Origin: Chelonoidis abingdonii
Lineage: Eukaryota; Chordata; Testudines; Testudinidae
Length of the DNA: 64,000 nt
Assembly (NCBI RefSeq): GCF_003597395.2
Contig: NC_133769.1
Location: 181,508,566 to 181,572,565 of the forward strand
Reading direction: 5' to 3'
Numbering within the stretch: position 1 is the first letter of the stretch; each line of letters begins with the position of its first letter. Below, in pieces: positions 47,760-59,926 of this stretch. The notes below the pieces were generated by a model. It was not told the origin of the DNA and ran no database searches. It worked only from the letters and a program-made list of their open reading frames with translations. The translations under genes were made by a program, and so were the position numbers.

Positions 47760-48335
47760 TCACAGGACTAAACGAAGGGAACCCGATGGGGACACCGAGC
47801 AGAGAACCCCAGACAACGCCCACTGCTCCTCGAAGGCGCCAAGGGAGCCAGTGGACGCCGCCCAGAGGAACTCCGCTCGGATGCGTGAACGGACAGAGGA
47901 GCGGAAATAGGCCCCACAGTCACAAGAAATCCTATCAGCCAACCTCCTCTCCCTGGTGCTGTAGATGGCTAGTTTGGCCAGGGCCAAGAGGAGGTTGAGA
48001 AGGAGATCCCGCGACTTTGTACCCTGCCCCCGATGGTCTTTGAGGCGAAGCTTCCCTCCCTTCTCCGCACGCTCCACAGAGTGAGTGGATCCTCGGGCTG
48101 GCGCAAGATGCCTCTCCAGCTCCAAGACCTCCGCTCCAGCTGCTCTATGGCCGCATCCCTCCGCTGGCGTGGCGCCCGGGTGTATCAGGCGAGAAGAGCT
48201 GGGTGCGCACCTTCCGCCAGCTCCACCACCGCCACGCCAGGAAAAGGCACGTCTCTGCCCTGCCAGGCCAGCCAGAAACTTCCCGGGAAGATGCCACGAA
48301 GCCGCATCCTCCAGCAACCTATTATTAAGTGCCAA
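47760..48335 (-). pseudogene. Tx1-like ORF2: middle region fused to C-terminus across a deletion
   Basis: A continuous minus-strand frame joins two normally distant parts of ORF2. The N-terminal side (about 48335-48021) contains LAGQRRAFSW and EVLELERHLAP, the linker between endonuclease and polymerase. The C-terminal side (48020-47760) contains SRDLLLNLLLALAKLAIY, ISCDCGAYFRSSVRSRIRAE and a stop after SGSLRLVL. About the whole polymerase core is absent between them. That the frame happens to stay open makes it look like a gene, but it could not make an active enzyme. Confidence 0.7.
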
Positions 48336-48369
48336 TTAAGGCCGGCCCGGCCTCTCTGCGCAGAGAGAG

Positions 48370-49200
48370 CTGTCACGGTGCAGATGTGATCCGAAAAGGG
48401 GGCCGGCCGAACGCCGGAGGAGTGGCGACCGGAAAAGGTGGAACACGTAAGATAAATGTGCGTTCACGCCCCGGAGTGGCGCGACCGATGGGCCATCCGG
48501 AACAAGTAGAACTCGAGACGTCGTCGGGTGTGGTCGCGCCAGACGTCACCAGGGAGTGGCGTTCGAAATCTCCAGAGGACGTTGCCACGGCGGCCGGCAA
48601 CTTGCTCGGTCCCCGAGCGGTCCCGTCTCAAGGGTGGTTTAAAGCCCTCCCAGGATCAGGCAGTCATCGAGGATCCAGGAGCCGAGGAAGGCGATGCCTG
48701 CTGATAGAAAAACGCAACCTCTCGAGCCCATGTCGGGCCATAAACATTGACGAATTAACCACAACCCTCCATGCGGACCCGGAGGTGCAGCAGGCCGGCC
48801 CGCACAGCCTCAGGACCCCCACACTCCGGGGCCGTTAGTGGGGAGAACAGAGTCGCCACCCAGCAGCGCAACTGAGAAGTGGCTTAAAGTAGGCCATCGT
48901 CCCCCACTCCAGCCACTCAGCTAGCTTCAGAGCCGGAATCCGTAAGGTCTCCTGCAGGAAAATCACAGATAGTACCTCCCCTCCCCCCCTCCCACGCTTC
49001 GCCCCCCCCCCCCCCCCCCCCCCCCCGGCCGCCCCCGCCCCCTCCGCCCCCACCCCCCCCCCCCCCCCGACCCCCCCCCCCCGCGCACAGAAGCACCTGG
49101 TTCCTGCGCCAGACCCATCCTACAGCCCGGTGATTTTAATGTGGGCAAAGATGATCGGTTGCCATGAGGAGGCTGGGCAGGATTCCTCGCCGCGCACACG
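48370..49200 (-). pseudogene. Tx1-like ORF2 endonuclease region, frameshifted
   Basis: Minus-strand pieces in several frames align with the apurinic-like endonuclease of Tx1 LINEs: MATDHLCPHIKITG near 49190, a poly-Gly stretch caused by the poly-C runs, VIFLQETLRIPALKLAEWLE near 48960, then SVGVLRLCG, MARHGLERLRF and SGWPIGRATPGRERTFIL toward 48430. The FLQE motif holds a catalytic Glu in the family. Stops and shifts mean the enzyme is dead or the sequence is inaccurate. Confidence 0.65.
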
Positions 49201-49249
49201 CCCCAGCCTCTGCAGGCCCGCGCGCAATCACGTGACCTCCATAGGTAGT

Positions 49250-52200
49250 AAGAGAGTCAGCGGAAGAGGCGGGCCCGCTGGTTAAGGCCCGCGCGGCCTG
49301 CTTCCGCGTCCTCTTACCCTCCCCATGCAGGCCCTCGAGGCGCCGGAGGGACATGTAATGGAATCCCCCACCGCCGTACTAGCGTAAGCCTGGACTTGTT
49401 TACGGGAGCCACAGACGTCCTCGAAGAACTCCCGCAGCTCCTCCCTCAGCCGCAGGGGGCGGGACATGATCGGATGATGTCCCCAGTGGGCCCCCATCAC
49501 AAGCCCTGTGGCCCACGAGGCAGGCCACGCAGGGGCAGACCCCGACGTGGCGTCGATGGGCCGACGACGCGACCCCGCCCCGCATCCGGTCTCAACAAGG
49601 GGTCGGCGGAAGGAAGAACAGCCAGCCCCTGTGGGTCCGGGACAAGAAAAAACTAGTGAAGCCGCACCTGGGGGCATTTCCCAAGTCACTTGGCATCACG
49701 GAGCGTTGGTGGAACAAGGCAGGCAACAGCAGTAGCGGGGATCAGCGGAAGAATCTGTGAAGGGGCAAGAGGCAGGATCCTGAGCCCTATAGGTGAGCCA
49801 CTGGACAGTGGCTCTTGCTCGGCCAGGCTCAGGTCTGGGAAGTGGGATGCCGGTGCAGCATGTTTTTTTGTTGTTTTTTTGTTTTTTTGGTTTTTTTTTT
49901 TTTTGTTTTTTTTTTCTGGCACGTGTGGCAGCTCCGGCATCCAGAGATATGATTTTCGTCAATGGGGTCACCGCGCTAAGAAGGAGGTGGTCTCCAACCC
50001 AAGAGAGACACCCCCTGGAACTGGACTTCAGCACGCGGGCACTGCCGTCGCCCCAGGGCCTGGCGGCCGTCAACGGGCCCAGCAGCGAGTCGATGGAAGA
50101 ATCCAGGACCTCAGAGCTGGGAGCAAAGCAGCAGTCAGGGGAAGGGAACTCGGACAGGGGACCGAGGTGAGTCGCCCAGAATACGAGGCCGTGGCAAGAG
50201 GGCCATCCTCCCCCTGCATGACCGGGTTCAGACCAGGCCATCATATCTCGCTAGATGGAGGGAGATCACCAGCCACCACCCAGGTCGTCCTCCCTTGCTA
50301 GCACCTGAGGATAGCACTCAGCGCTCACAGAGGTTCGAGCGGGAGGGGGCAGAAGGCTCCTCGTGGAGCTTTCTGGGAAGGGAATCCCGGAGGAGGGGGC
50401 ATTACCTTCCGGCGCGTCACGATGTCCCCAGCCGGCACCACAAAATCGGAGTCAGCAGGGGCAAGGCGGAAGGCCGGCATCAGTGCCCCTTCCTGCTCTT
50501 CCGGGGGGCCTCCGAATCCGAAGGATTGTAATGAGCTCGAGCCTTCCGCTTGCCCGCTTCCCCTGCACTAAAGACCAGCCCTCCATGGCATCATCGGGGG
50601 CTGGCTAAGGGGTCGGATCGGTGGCAAGGGCAATGGCTCAAGAGACTTGGGGACAGTGGTGGACAGCAAAGCGAGGGAAAGATCCCCTGGGACGAGCTCT
50701 CTCCCACCCGCGGTATCTCCGCTGCACCCTCCTCCACAGTGATGGACCGAGAGGAGCAGGAGGGGCAGCTTCGGGTGCCGGGCAGCCAGGGATGCCGTGA
50801 TGACAGGGCCGGAGCCATGCCGGGGCTCAGGGTCCCGGACGCTCCTCTGTGCTGGGCAAGGGGCCAATCCTCGGACGTGCCCATCGCCGGCAGAGTAGCA
50901 CTGCGCGCTCCCCCGTCGAATAAAGCACGCACTAGTGGCCCCTGGTAGGGACCAAGAAGCCGCCTGCGAGCGCCTCCCCGCCACGCGCCGCCAGCCGCAG
51001 TCAAGCTGCACTTGCGGCGGGAACAAGAGGACGTACGGAGGGCGGGGTCCTTGCAGCCCAAGGGAGAGGGCTGATGGGGCGCCCCAGGCAGAAAGGGCAG
51101 GCAACAGGCGGCATTGGGCAGGAAGGGAGGACGGAGGTCAGGATCAACAGACCCCCAGGTCTTCCAGCGCTCCAGGGGACGAACACGCCCCCCACTGCCC
51201 CACCAGGCCCCTCTCTACCGCTCCTGGCGCGCCGCTCCGATGCGAGAAGAAGACACCTTCCCGTACATCTTGAGGCTCGCATGATGGCGTGGCCCACCAC
51301 CCTCGCAATGCCCGCACGTAGGTACACATGGGGCGAGGCGGGCAGCCAGAAGGCAACAGACGCCATGCTCTCTGGTCAAGGTGGGAAAGGTCCGCCGCTG
51401 TAGATGGCGTGTGGAAGCGGTGCGGGGAGCGCGGCAGGTGGGGGGCCGCCGCACCTGGGCATATGCCCTGGGGGCCACGGAGGACACTGCAGAGCTGGTG
51501 GAGGGAATAGCGGGGAGGGATGCTGCAGCGGGAGCGGGGCTGCGGCAGTGGGGGCAGTTTCCGCCATGAGGGCTGGCCTTTTTGCGGGGCTTTACCCTTC
51601 TTCCACCCCAACCTTTCCCACGCGGCTGGGGAGCTCCCCCCGAACGGAAGGGGAGGGACGTGGCAGCAGCGGAGGTCTCCCCGTACTTGCCGCTGCCAGT
51701 GCCCCGACGGGGCGGAGGTAGGTGCGGATCGGCAGTGCGGCAAGGTAGAGGCTAGGGCAGTGGACACGGGGCAGGTGGAGGAAGGGCAGTGGAACATCGC
51801 GAGGGTCTCCCCGCCGCATCCCCCGCCATAACGTGAGAGCGGAGAGGGGACAATAGCGAGGGGAGGGAAGGAGAGAGAGGACACCCCTCCCGCTAGGCTG
51901 CAGGCAGGGGAGGAGGCACCAGAAAAGGAGGTAGAAAGGGCGTGGGAGCAACCAAGGACTAGGAGTGGGAGAGTGACAGGCACCGACGAGGGATTCCGGC
52001 TCCTCCGTTGCACTGGGGGAGCAGGGGGGACAATGCAGAGGGGGGGGCGGGGGTGCAGTGAACAAGGGGAAAACTCAAATGGGGGAAGGCACAAAGCCGC
52101 TGGAGGGGGCGTGGGAGCACGAGGGAGGGACAATCAGGGCTGGGGAGCACAGGGTGGGGGGAAAGGGCGAGCTGGGAATGGGCAGAGGACCACGGGATAG

Positions 52201-53050
52201 CTGCAGGGCTGGGGCAGAACTAGCAGGGCCGAGAGGGAAATAGGTGGGCGGACAAAAAGGAAAGGGGCTAGTCCAGGGCAGGGGGAAGGTGGTTGCGCCC
52301 ACAGCACTTGTGCAAAAGTCAATGTAGGCTGCTGCTCGCTGCAGGCCCAATGATGGACGGGAGTGGTGAGCCAGGCGAGCAGCTCAGTCCAGAGGCAGGA
52401 GTCCAAAAGGCGAAGCAAAACAGCCAGCGGGTGTGTGGAGAGCAGACGAACGATGGGTGGGGACAAGGGAACACAGATGGACTGGGGAGGCTCCACGCAC
52501 ACTCCAGTCCAAGCCAGACACAGTCAAACCCCCACCAGAAAGACTCAGCAGAGAATACCCCCTCCACAGTGGTCTTCACGTGCTCAGCAGGGGCGGTCTC
52601 CTCCTCCGTCCTCTCCTCTCGGGCTCCAACAGCCTGCCAGCAACTGCCACAGCAGCCACCAGCAGCTCCGGTGGTGTGGTCTGTGTCCAGGCAGGAGGGA
52701 CCCGCTCAGAAGGTGTCCTCAGCAACAAGAGCCGGGGTCCCTCACTCCCCCCTCTCTGCGGAAGCAGGCCAGCAGCCCCCCCCCTCCCCTCAAGGCTGTA
52801 GATGGAGTAAAGCAGGAAACCGAGGGGCGGAATCTACTAGCCAGCCAGTGAGCAGATAGCAGAGAGAGGGTGGTGGTGGTGTCTAGCCCAGCCAGGGGAG
52901 CAGCAGAAGCAGGAACGAGCAGCAGCAGTAGCATGTAGCGAGGGCCAGCGCCCAGCAGGAACAGCAGCAGCACACAGAGCGCAGCAGCAGCCTTCTCCTC
53001 TTCCTCACGCGAGAGCAGTCGAAGGGAAGCTATCTGCCCAGGAGAAGCAG
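49250..53050 (-). other. GC-rich ORF1 and 5' region of the Tx1-like LINE
   Basis: Long frames exist in all six registers because the sequence is GC-rich and stop-poor, so none is trustworthy individually. SRPLRLREELREFFEDVCGS at about 49400-49465 on the minus strand looks like real protein and may be the end of ORF1. The part 51700-52300 is strongly purine-rich on the plus strand. The part 52900-53000 has CAG-type repeats. A T-rich run at 49860-49917 breaks any ORF. Confidence 0.45.
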
Positions 53051-53051
53051 G

Positions 53052-53487
53052 GTTCTGGTCCCTTGAGTGACCAGAGCAGGGGCTGCACATAGAGTATCAG
53101 GACCTGCTAGAACCATTAAGGCAAAAGGCTGATTAGAAACCTGCAGCCAATTCAAGCAGACTAATCAGGGCACCTGGGTTTAAAAGAGCTCACTCAGTCA
53201 GACACTAGGAGGCCAGAGGAGAGGAAGTCTGTGTGAGGAGCTGGGAGCAGAGAGATGCAAGGAGCTGAAATGAGAGGGTATGCTGCGGAGGACTAAGGAG
53301 TACAAGCGTTATCAGAACCAGGAGGAGTCCTGTGGTTGAGGAAAGAAGGTGTTTGGAAGGAGGCCATGGGGAAGTAGCCAGGGAGTTGTAGCTCTCATGC
53401 AGCTGTTACAGGATGGGTACATAGACAGCTGCAATCCATAGGGCCCTGGGGCTGAAGACCCGAGTCAGAGGGCGGGCCTGTGGTTCC
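53052..53487 (+). mobile_element. LTR continuation (part 2 of 3)
   Basis: This follows the LINE and reads CCTTGAGTGACCAGAGCAGG, then CTAATCAGGGCACCTGGG, TTTAAAAGAGCTCACTC and GGGCCCTGGGGCTGAAGACC. It is the body of the LTR that starts at 47591, with a TTTAAAA promoter-like site near 53180. It stops abruptly at 53487, where the inverted arm begins. Confidence 0.6.
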
Positions 53488-56400
53488 ACAAAAGTCGCGG
53501 GATCTCTTCCAACCTCCTCTTGGCCCTGGCCAAAACTAGCCATCTACAGCACCAGGGAGAGGAGTTGGCTGATTAGGATTTCTTGTGACTGTGGGCCTAG
53601 TTCCCGCTCTCTCTGTCCGTCACGATCATCCGAGGCGGAGTTCCTTCTGGGCGCGTCCACTGGCTCCCGTGGCGGCCTTCGAGGAGCGTGGGCGTTGTCC
53701 TGGGCTTTCTGCTCGGTGTCCATCGGGTTCCTTCGTTAAGTGCCTGTGACCTACTCCGGCTCCCTGTTTTTTCCTTAGCTTTCGGAAACTTGGTGTCAAC
53801 TGTGGATCCTCCCCTTAGCTGGGGATCCTTTAGAAGCCCCCACCCCTGGGATGCCCAATAGGACCAATCCTATACCCAGCTGGTCTGGGTCGTCACAATA
53901 ATGTTATGTTATCCCCCAACACACACACACCAAGGATCCTTTATCTCTGCTTATAGTTCTTGTGTATTGAATTCTGGGCAAAAAATTCCAATTTTTTTTC
54001 AAAAAACTAACCCCTCGACAGTTGCCGTCATTGATTAACACTTTAAAAAAGTAAAAGTAAGAAAGAATCTAAAGTCTTTCTCATGGAATCAAGAAGTGTA
54101 AGACATCCAGTCCCTCTGTTAGTCGGCTCTCCTTTTACTAACTAAATCCTTTAAGGATTCACCCTGATTTGCTTTTTGAAATTTCGTACGGACTGTAACA
54201 CATACATTCAGCACATCCCTGTTCTCGGGTGAATGGGGATAGAGGGACTGGGAGCAAACAGTTATATTTGCAAGATATTGTTTTTTCAGTATGGGCCATA
54301 TTAGTACCCTCCTTTTTTGGGGAACCAATGCAGAAAGTGCCATTTCATGCTCCAGCTTTATCCAGCTCACTCAGTGCTGCTTTGGAACAGGGCAAGGACA
54401 TGCTCCTGCTTGCCCTTTCCCCTGCTGTTGCCCTGTTGGCAAGAGGGGAATAAGTAGGCCCTCAATTGCGCTCTGGTTTGCTGGTCACTGCATAAGAATA
54501 CAGGAGATGCAGGGTTGGAAGCTTTTTCAAAATGTCTTAAATCTCTTCTCTCTTTTTTCAATGGCATTTCTTAAAACTACTGTCCTGACTGTATATTCCC
54601 AGTTCTGAAACCACTTAAAAGAATAAGATGACATGGGCCCCTAAAAGGGTAAATGACAATGCCCACTTTAATCCTCCCCTTTTCTTCAGTGAAAGAGAGG
54701 ATTGAGGGGCCTGGTCAGTGCTGTGGAACCAGACAGGAAAGAAGAAGCTAATGCTTCTTCTTCGATGTGATTGCTCATAAATCCATCCAGTTGGGTGTGG
54801 ATGCCTGCGTGCACGTTCGTCGGAAGACTTTACCTAGCCAACACTCGGTGTCGGCTGGCGCCCCCTGGGAGTGGCGCCGCTAGGGCATACCAGATATAGA
54901 CCCCGAGCCGACCCAGCCACCTTCAGTTCTTTCCTTAACCGGCCCGTGCGGCATTGGAACAGGGAGTTCGGCTTAGAAGGACCTCCACTCCTCCTAGCTA
55001 CTCATAAGTTCTCGGTTTATCAGTATAGTAGTTTATACATTCTTTATGTTTTATATATATATTAAAAAAATTCCCCTCTCACCCTATGGGTGGGTTATGT
55101 TCTTCCTCAACCTCGGGTCCTCTACCAGAAACTGGGAGTTTGAGGGTTCTGCGCAGTATCTTATGCTGTTCCTAGCACTGCAACTCTTCTGGATCGGAGA
55201 GCTCTGATGTTGTTCCTGGATCGTTGGAGTCCGCTCATACCAGCTTTAAAGTCACTAGCCCCAGTGCTTCCACCAGCCGGACACTTTGGCCTTCACTTTC
55301 CACATCCTCTCTAAGTTACCTCTTTCAAGGCCCTGGTACTGTTTCCAAGTTCTCATATTCCTCTTTTCCTGATGTTCTGTCACTTGCACTGCTATATGTC
55401 TATCACCACGCTGTCTTATGCTTCCTTGTCTATTACACGATGTCTTGGTAATTGGCCAGACCCTGCCTGTCCATCCTGGATCTGAAGTCACAGAATCTTA
55501 GCCTGGCTATTCTCCACAACTGCTGTGGAATATAGCGACTGGAAGTGTAGTGGTAAGAAGTGCCGCCCTTTGATATGAAAGACGGGGTTCAAATCAACAG
55601 TTGGTACCCAACTTTCCAGTAGGGGTGCCTTGGGCAGAGCCCTAACGCCTCACCTGCCTTCCTCAAATAGAAGGTGACATGAACTTTGGGAGAGTCATCG
55701 CCGGCGTCAGACGTCGGCCCGGATTAACAAGCTCCGTGCCAGATGTTGAGACCAGGACAATCTGACGAAAGTGGGCTACTGGAACAAACCATGTCATGGA
55801 TGAGACAAAGTAACCTGGAATTGATGGAATATATATATATATTATACGTTTCTTTCTGATAGTATAAGTAGTTCAGTAATAGTTAGCGGGTTCGGGAATA
55901 CCCTTCCCCGCATCCGATGCTGGAGCCCATGCCGCTCACCGGGGTTCAAAAGTCCATGCTCGCCTGCCACAGGCCAATGCTGACGGAGATCGCACGACTC
56001 CTTTGAATGCCTTGGTGAATCCATCTTGACAAGCTAAGTGCCCCATTTGCAAGGCTTTCAAGCTGCGAACAAAAAAGGACGGACATCAACTAAACACAGC
56101 TCCTCATGGAGCCGGTCTCACCTCGTCACTTTGGCACGAGGCTGGTCAGTTGGTAGAGCAGAAGTGCCTCCGCGGCGCACGGACTGCACCGACCCAAAGA
56201 ATTCCTCGCATCGGACTTCTGCACCGAAAGTTGACTCCGTACGCTCCCTCTTCCCTGAGATGAGAGAGGCCAAACTCCTGCTGCTTCGGCCACTGCCGCA
56301 CCACAGCCAGGAGAGTCGCCTAGGTCGGATCGCCCTGGCGCGATACCCGCGCGGCATCGACTATCGGCACCGTCGATTCCCGGTGCCCCCACATAGGCTC

Positions 56401-59400
56401 TTAGTCCGCGCCTGGTTAGCTCCCCGGCACGTGCAGCGGTAGACTATCTATGCCATCCACACCAGAAGGCGTTCTTAGCGAGCAGGACCTGATCGCCCTG
56501 ATAGATGGCACTGCCTCTACCCCCAGCACCGCCGATGGGGAAATCCAATCCATAGGCAAGCGACCTTGATTAGACCCAACCCTCTGACCCCCCCCCCCCC
56601 CCCCCCCCCCCCGCGCAGCGGACCAGCACCACTTACGATGCAGCCGCAGACGCTCGCAGGTCAGACGGCGCTCCCGCTCTCGACGCCGCTCGCAGTCCGG
56701 CACTGTTCTAACTAACACGGTCACGGGTCAACCGTGCACCAGTTGGATTCCCGTTACTGGCTAACTACCCGCGCATTGCGTCCAGTTCCGCACCGCTCCA
56801 GGCACCGTGCCTCCCGAAGCAATTCACGATGCCGGATTTGAGATCTCGTCGACCTCCCGGCACTGATCTGATCGCAGGTCCCAGTCTCTGATCCGGTACC
56901 GAATGGCATCCAGCACCGGTCCCTCGATACATAGGGGATGTTCCATTGGAACACCTGCACAGGCTTCTCCGCGTCTCCCATGGCCATCCCAGACATAACA
57001 TCGCTGTCGTCCCACGCGGACAGCTACTATGAACCAAGAACCATGATGACGGATGTGCCTAACTGGAGTTTTTTCAAGAAGCCCGTCCCTCAGGACCCAG
57101 GACCTCACCAGTGGTCCTTTTTGGAACCTTGGGCGTACCACCAGGCCCAAGGTGCTCACTAGTTCTGACCTGCTCTGCTTCATCGAGCACCGAGCACCAG
57201 AGTGCCCACAGTTAGCCGTCTCCTCCACGCCGGAACAGAGGACCGATAGCCCACCACTGGGTTCTCCCGGTGCCAGCTGGAGGCAGAGAACCAGCGCAAT
57301 GAGTAAGGGCCATAGAGGACCCGCTGGGTCACCGGCATTTCATCTACTTTCTCCAGATGAGGCAGTGCGGGACTTCCCTTCGGGCCGCTCCAATAGACCT
57401 AAGAGCCATCGAGGAACCTCTCAGGAGGATAGTGCTCATATGAACCTCAGTGGAGAAGTCCGGAGGTCGAGGACCCTATAGTGAGCATCCTGTCAGCAGA
57501 ATACCCCACTAAGAGTGGCTTTGTTTCATCAGTAATCATACAATGCCAATGCCGACACCTATGGCAGTCCCAGCGTCCATTCCCCTAATGCAAAGGGAGT
57601 CGAGTGAAAATACATGGTACCCCTCCTTCTGGTACCGAGTATTTATATGTCCACCCCTCCTGCCCTCCCTCGCTAGTTATGCCAATCCGATCACGAGAGG
57701 GAGGCATGGCCAACAGGCGCACCCCAAAGTCAAAGAGGCTAGGCGGATGAACCTACTCGCAAGGTGTATCAGCAGGCGCCCTACAAGCTCCAGGTGGCAA
57801 ATCAGCAAGGCCTAACTGAGCCGTTTATAGCCGTACAACACCTGGGCGGAGGTTGGTAGATACGAACTACTGCCCTCAAGACTCCCACCATTAATTTGCT
57901 GCATCCTAGATGGAAGGGAAAAAGGTAGCCAGAACCTGCCTCCAGGCTCTCTAGTTGGCTGACTCTGCAGCCAGAACCTGGCCTCCAGTATCACCATGAA
58001 CGCATCTCATTGGCTACCATGTTCCAAACCTCCCCTGAGTTACATGTAACCAATCCAGGACATACCCCTTTTGACTGGTAAGGTACTGTTCTCGTAGAAG
58101 ACTGGACTCCTCAGCTACAAAGCTTGAAAGACAACAGGGTCATCATGCGTTTCTTTGGCATGCAATACACCTGTGACCCAACGCAGACCTTTCCCCATCC
58201 CCAGACCACCGCGTGTATTTGTGCCCAGACACAGCAAGACTTTAGCAACGGCGTGGTGAGGTGGCCGAGATGCCAGTCTCCGGCCCCAAGGGGGCCAAAC
58301 CACTGCCCCTCAAACAACCACCAGCGGGACCCTAAGTCTGCTTTTTGAAGGTACGTTCGGAGGAGGCGTGCCAGTTCAGGACAGGACATTTCCTCCTTCT
58401 CAACTGCCTTCCTACTTTTCCTGGCGTGGTCCCAATTGACCCTCAGACCTCTGGGTCCACGCACAGTGGAAACAAGGTATACCACCTCCAATTTGTTTCA
58501 ACTCGCCTTCCCACCCTCTAACCCAGTCCCTCTTCAGGGACCCCTCTCACGAGCAATTCCTTCCTACAAGAGATGCGACGATCCTCGCCATAGAGCAATA
58601 GACGGAGGTTTTAACCACCAAGACGAGAAGTGCAAATGGTTTGTGGGGGGGGGGGTTTTTTACTCTCGTTACTTTCTGATCCCAAGTCCGAAAAGGAGGC
58701 CCTCAGCCTATCCTAGACCTGCGAAGGCCTCAACAAGTTTCATGATAAATTGAAGTTCTCACATGGTCTCCCTGGGGACCATTATGCATCCTTGGGTCCT
58801 GGAGACTGGAATGACCTGCCTTGATATGAAAGGACGCGTACTTCACATCCATATATTTCCTCCACAGCAGGAAGGTATCTTCGCTTTTTGTAGCCAACCA
58901 CCAGACTTCCAATTCAACATCCTATGCCCTTGGCCTCTCCACGGCCCCAAGGGTGTTTCAAAGTGTATGGCCGTTATTTGCTTGCAACCTCCGCCGATGT
59001 CGGATACAAATATTCCCGTATCTGGACTTATGGGGGGGGGGGGGGGGGACCTCCGAGACACAGGATCAGCAACCCACGTAGGCATTATCAGGAACCTATT
59101 CACACGTCTTTTAGGCCTGAGCTCAATGTGAAAAATCCACAACTGGTCCAGCACAGAAAGGCTAACTTCATTGAGCTACCCTGACTCCAACTAGCGCAAG
59201 GCCCCTACCATAACCCAGCCACGATCCAGACAATGCGACGATCATTTGAGGTCTGCAGAAACTTCGCGACAACCTCGGCTCACACCTGTCTTGGTCACCA
59301 GGTCACATGGCTGCCTGTACTTATGTGACCAAATATGCAAGCTCACCTGGACTCCTCCAAAACGGCCTCAATTCCGGTCCAAACCATCCCGGGCCCCAAA

Positions 59401-59901
59401 AGGACCCAATAGACCAGTAGTTACCATCCCCCGAGCACCCTACCTCCCTCGACTAATTGGCTAAACCCCCTCCCTGATATGTAGGTTAACCTTCCATCCG
59501 CCACATCCTCACGTCCCTGACGACGGACGCGTACATCTCTCCGGATGGGGGCTCCCTTGACACCTTATACCCAAGGCCTTTGGCATCGAGGAGCCTGGCG
59601 CTTCACATATAAATGTCCGAGAACTGAGACGGTCTGCCTGCGTGCCAGACATTCCAGCAGCATCTACATGGGCTGTTGTGTCTCAGTGTTTATCAGACAA
59701 CACAACAAACAGGGAGGGACTCGACTTCCCCTGTGTCAGGAAGACCATCGACTCTGGGACTTCAATGCAATAGCCGACTCGAAGAACCTGGTAGCATCCC
59801 TTTCTCCAAGGGGTCGGAAACAACTCTGACGAATCAGCTGAGCAAGATCCTTCCTCTGGTCACGAATGGTCAATAGACAGAATTTATTCCATTCGACTTG
59901 C
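53488..59901. repeat. Inverted copy of 41616-48020 (arm of a 6.4-kb inverted repeat)
   Basis: Reverse-complement comparison shows the same order throughout: LINE C-terminus (53488-53865), LTR start, intron (to 54751), then the DIRS element on the plus strand. The arm is 6414 bp against 6405 bp, so insertions and deletions nearly balance, but small indels occur every few tens of bases. The long frames of the left arm are all broken here. It ends at the N gap. A likely assembly artefact, see findings. Confidence 0.92.
54752..59901 (+). pseudogene. Second DIRS copy, inverted, degraded and cut by the gap
   Basis: This is the plus-strand mirror of the element at 39735-46740, entering with its gag end (terminal repeat near 54752-54960), gag-like (about 55690-57900), polymerase (about 58300-59830), and cut at 59901 before the recombinase. 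Its landmarks match the left copy but with many frameshifts. Artificial-looking runs occur: poly-C at 56586-56612, poly-G at 58646-58656 and 59034-59049, where the left copy has ordinary sequence. Confidence 0.85.
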
Positions 59902-59926
59902 NNNNNNNNNNNNNNNNNNNNNNNNN
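59902..59926. other. Assembly gap, 25 N
   Basis: Twenty-five undetermined bases. The left neighbour is the inverted arm. The right neighbour is Tx1-like LINE sequence that continues the reading frame left off at 48020. Confidence 0.99.

Larger units (their letters stand above)
47628..53050 (-). mobile_element. Tx1-like LINE nested in an LTR, internally deleted
   Basis: A non-LTR retrotransposon on the minus strand. From its 5' end: GC-rich 5' region (about 53050-52300), ORF1 region (to about 49250), ORF2 endonuclease start near 49190 (MATDHLCPHIKITG), APE motif FLQET (about 48965), and a middle region ending LRLKDHRGQG at 48021. It then joins directly to the C-terminus TKSRDLLLNLLLALAKLAIY (47760-48020) and the 3' end. 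The reverse-transcriptase domain that should lie between is missing. Frames are broken by many indels and by poly-C runs (48994-49082). The GC content is far above the surrounding intron. Tx1 identity rests on remembered family sequence. Confidence 0.7.

Noticed and set aside
48000..52300. High GC and CpG content resembling a CpG-island promoter
   Set aside because: It coincides with the LINE and with low-quality homopolymer runs, and no host first exon was found next to it.
49250..53050. Many long frames in both strands, some above 150 residues and proline-, serine- or arginine-rich
   Set aside because: The sequence is GC-rich and stop-poor, frames overlap in all registers, and position puts them in the 5' part of a Tx1-like LINE. 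No host domain was recognised.
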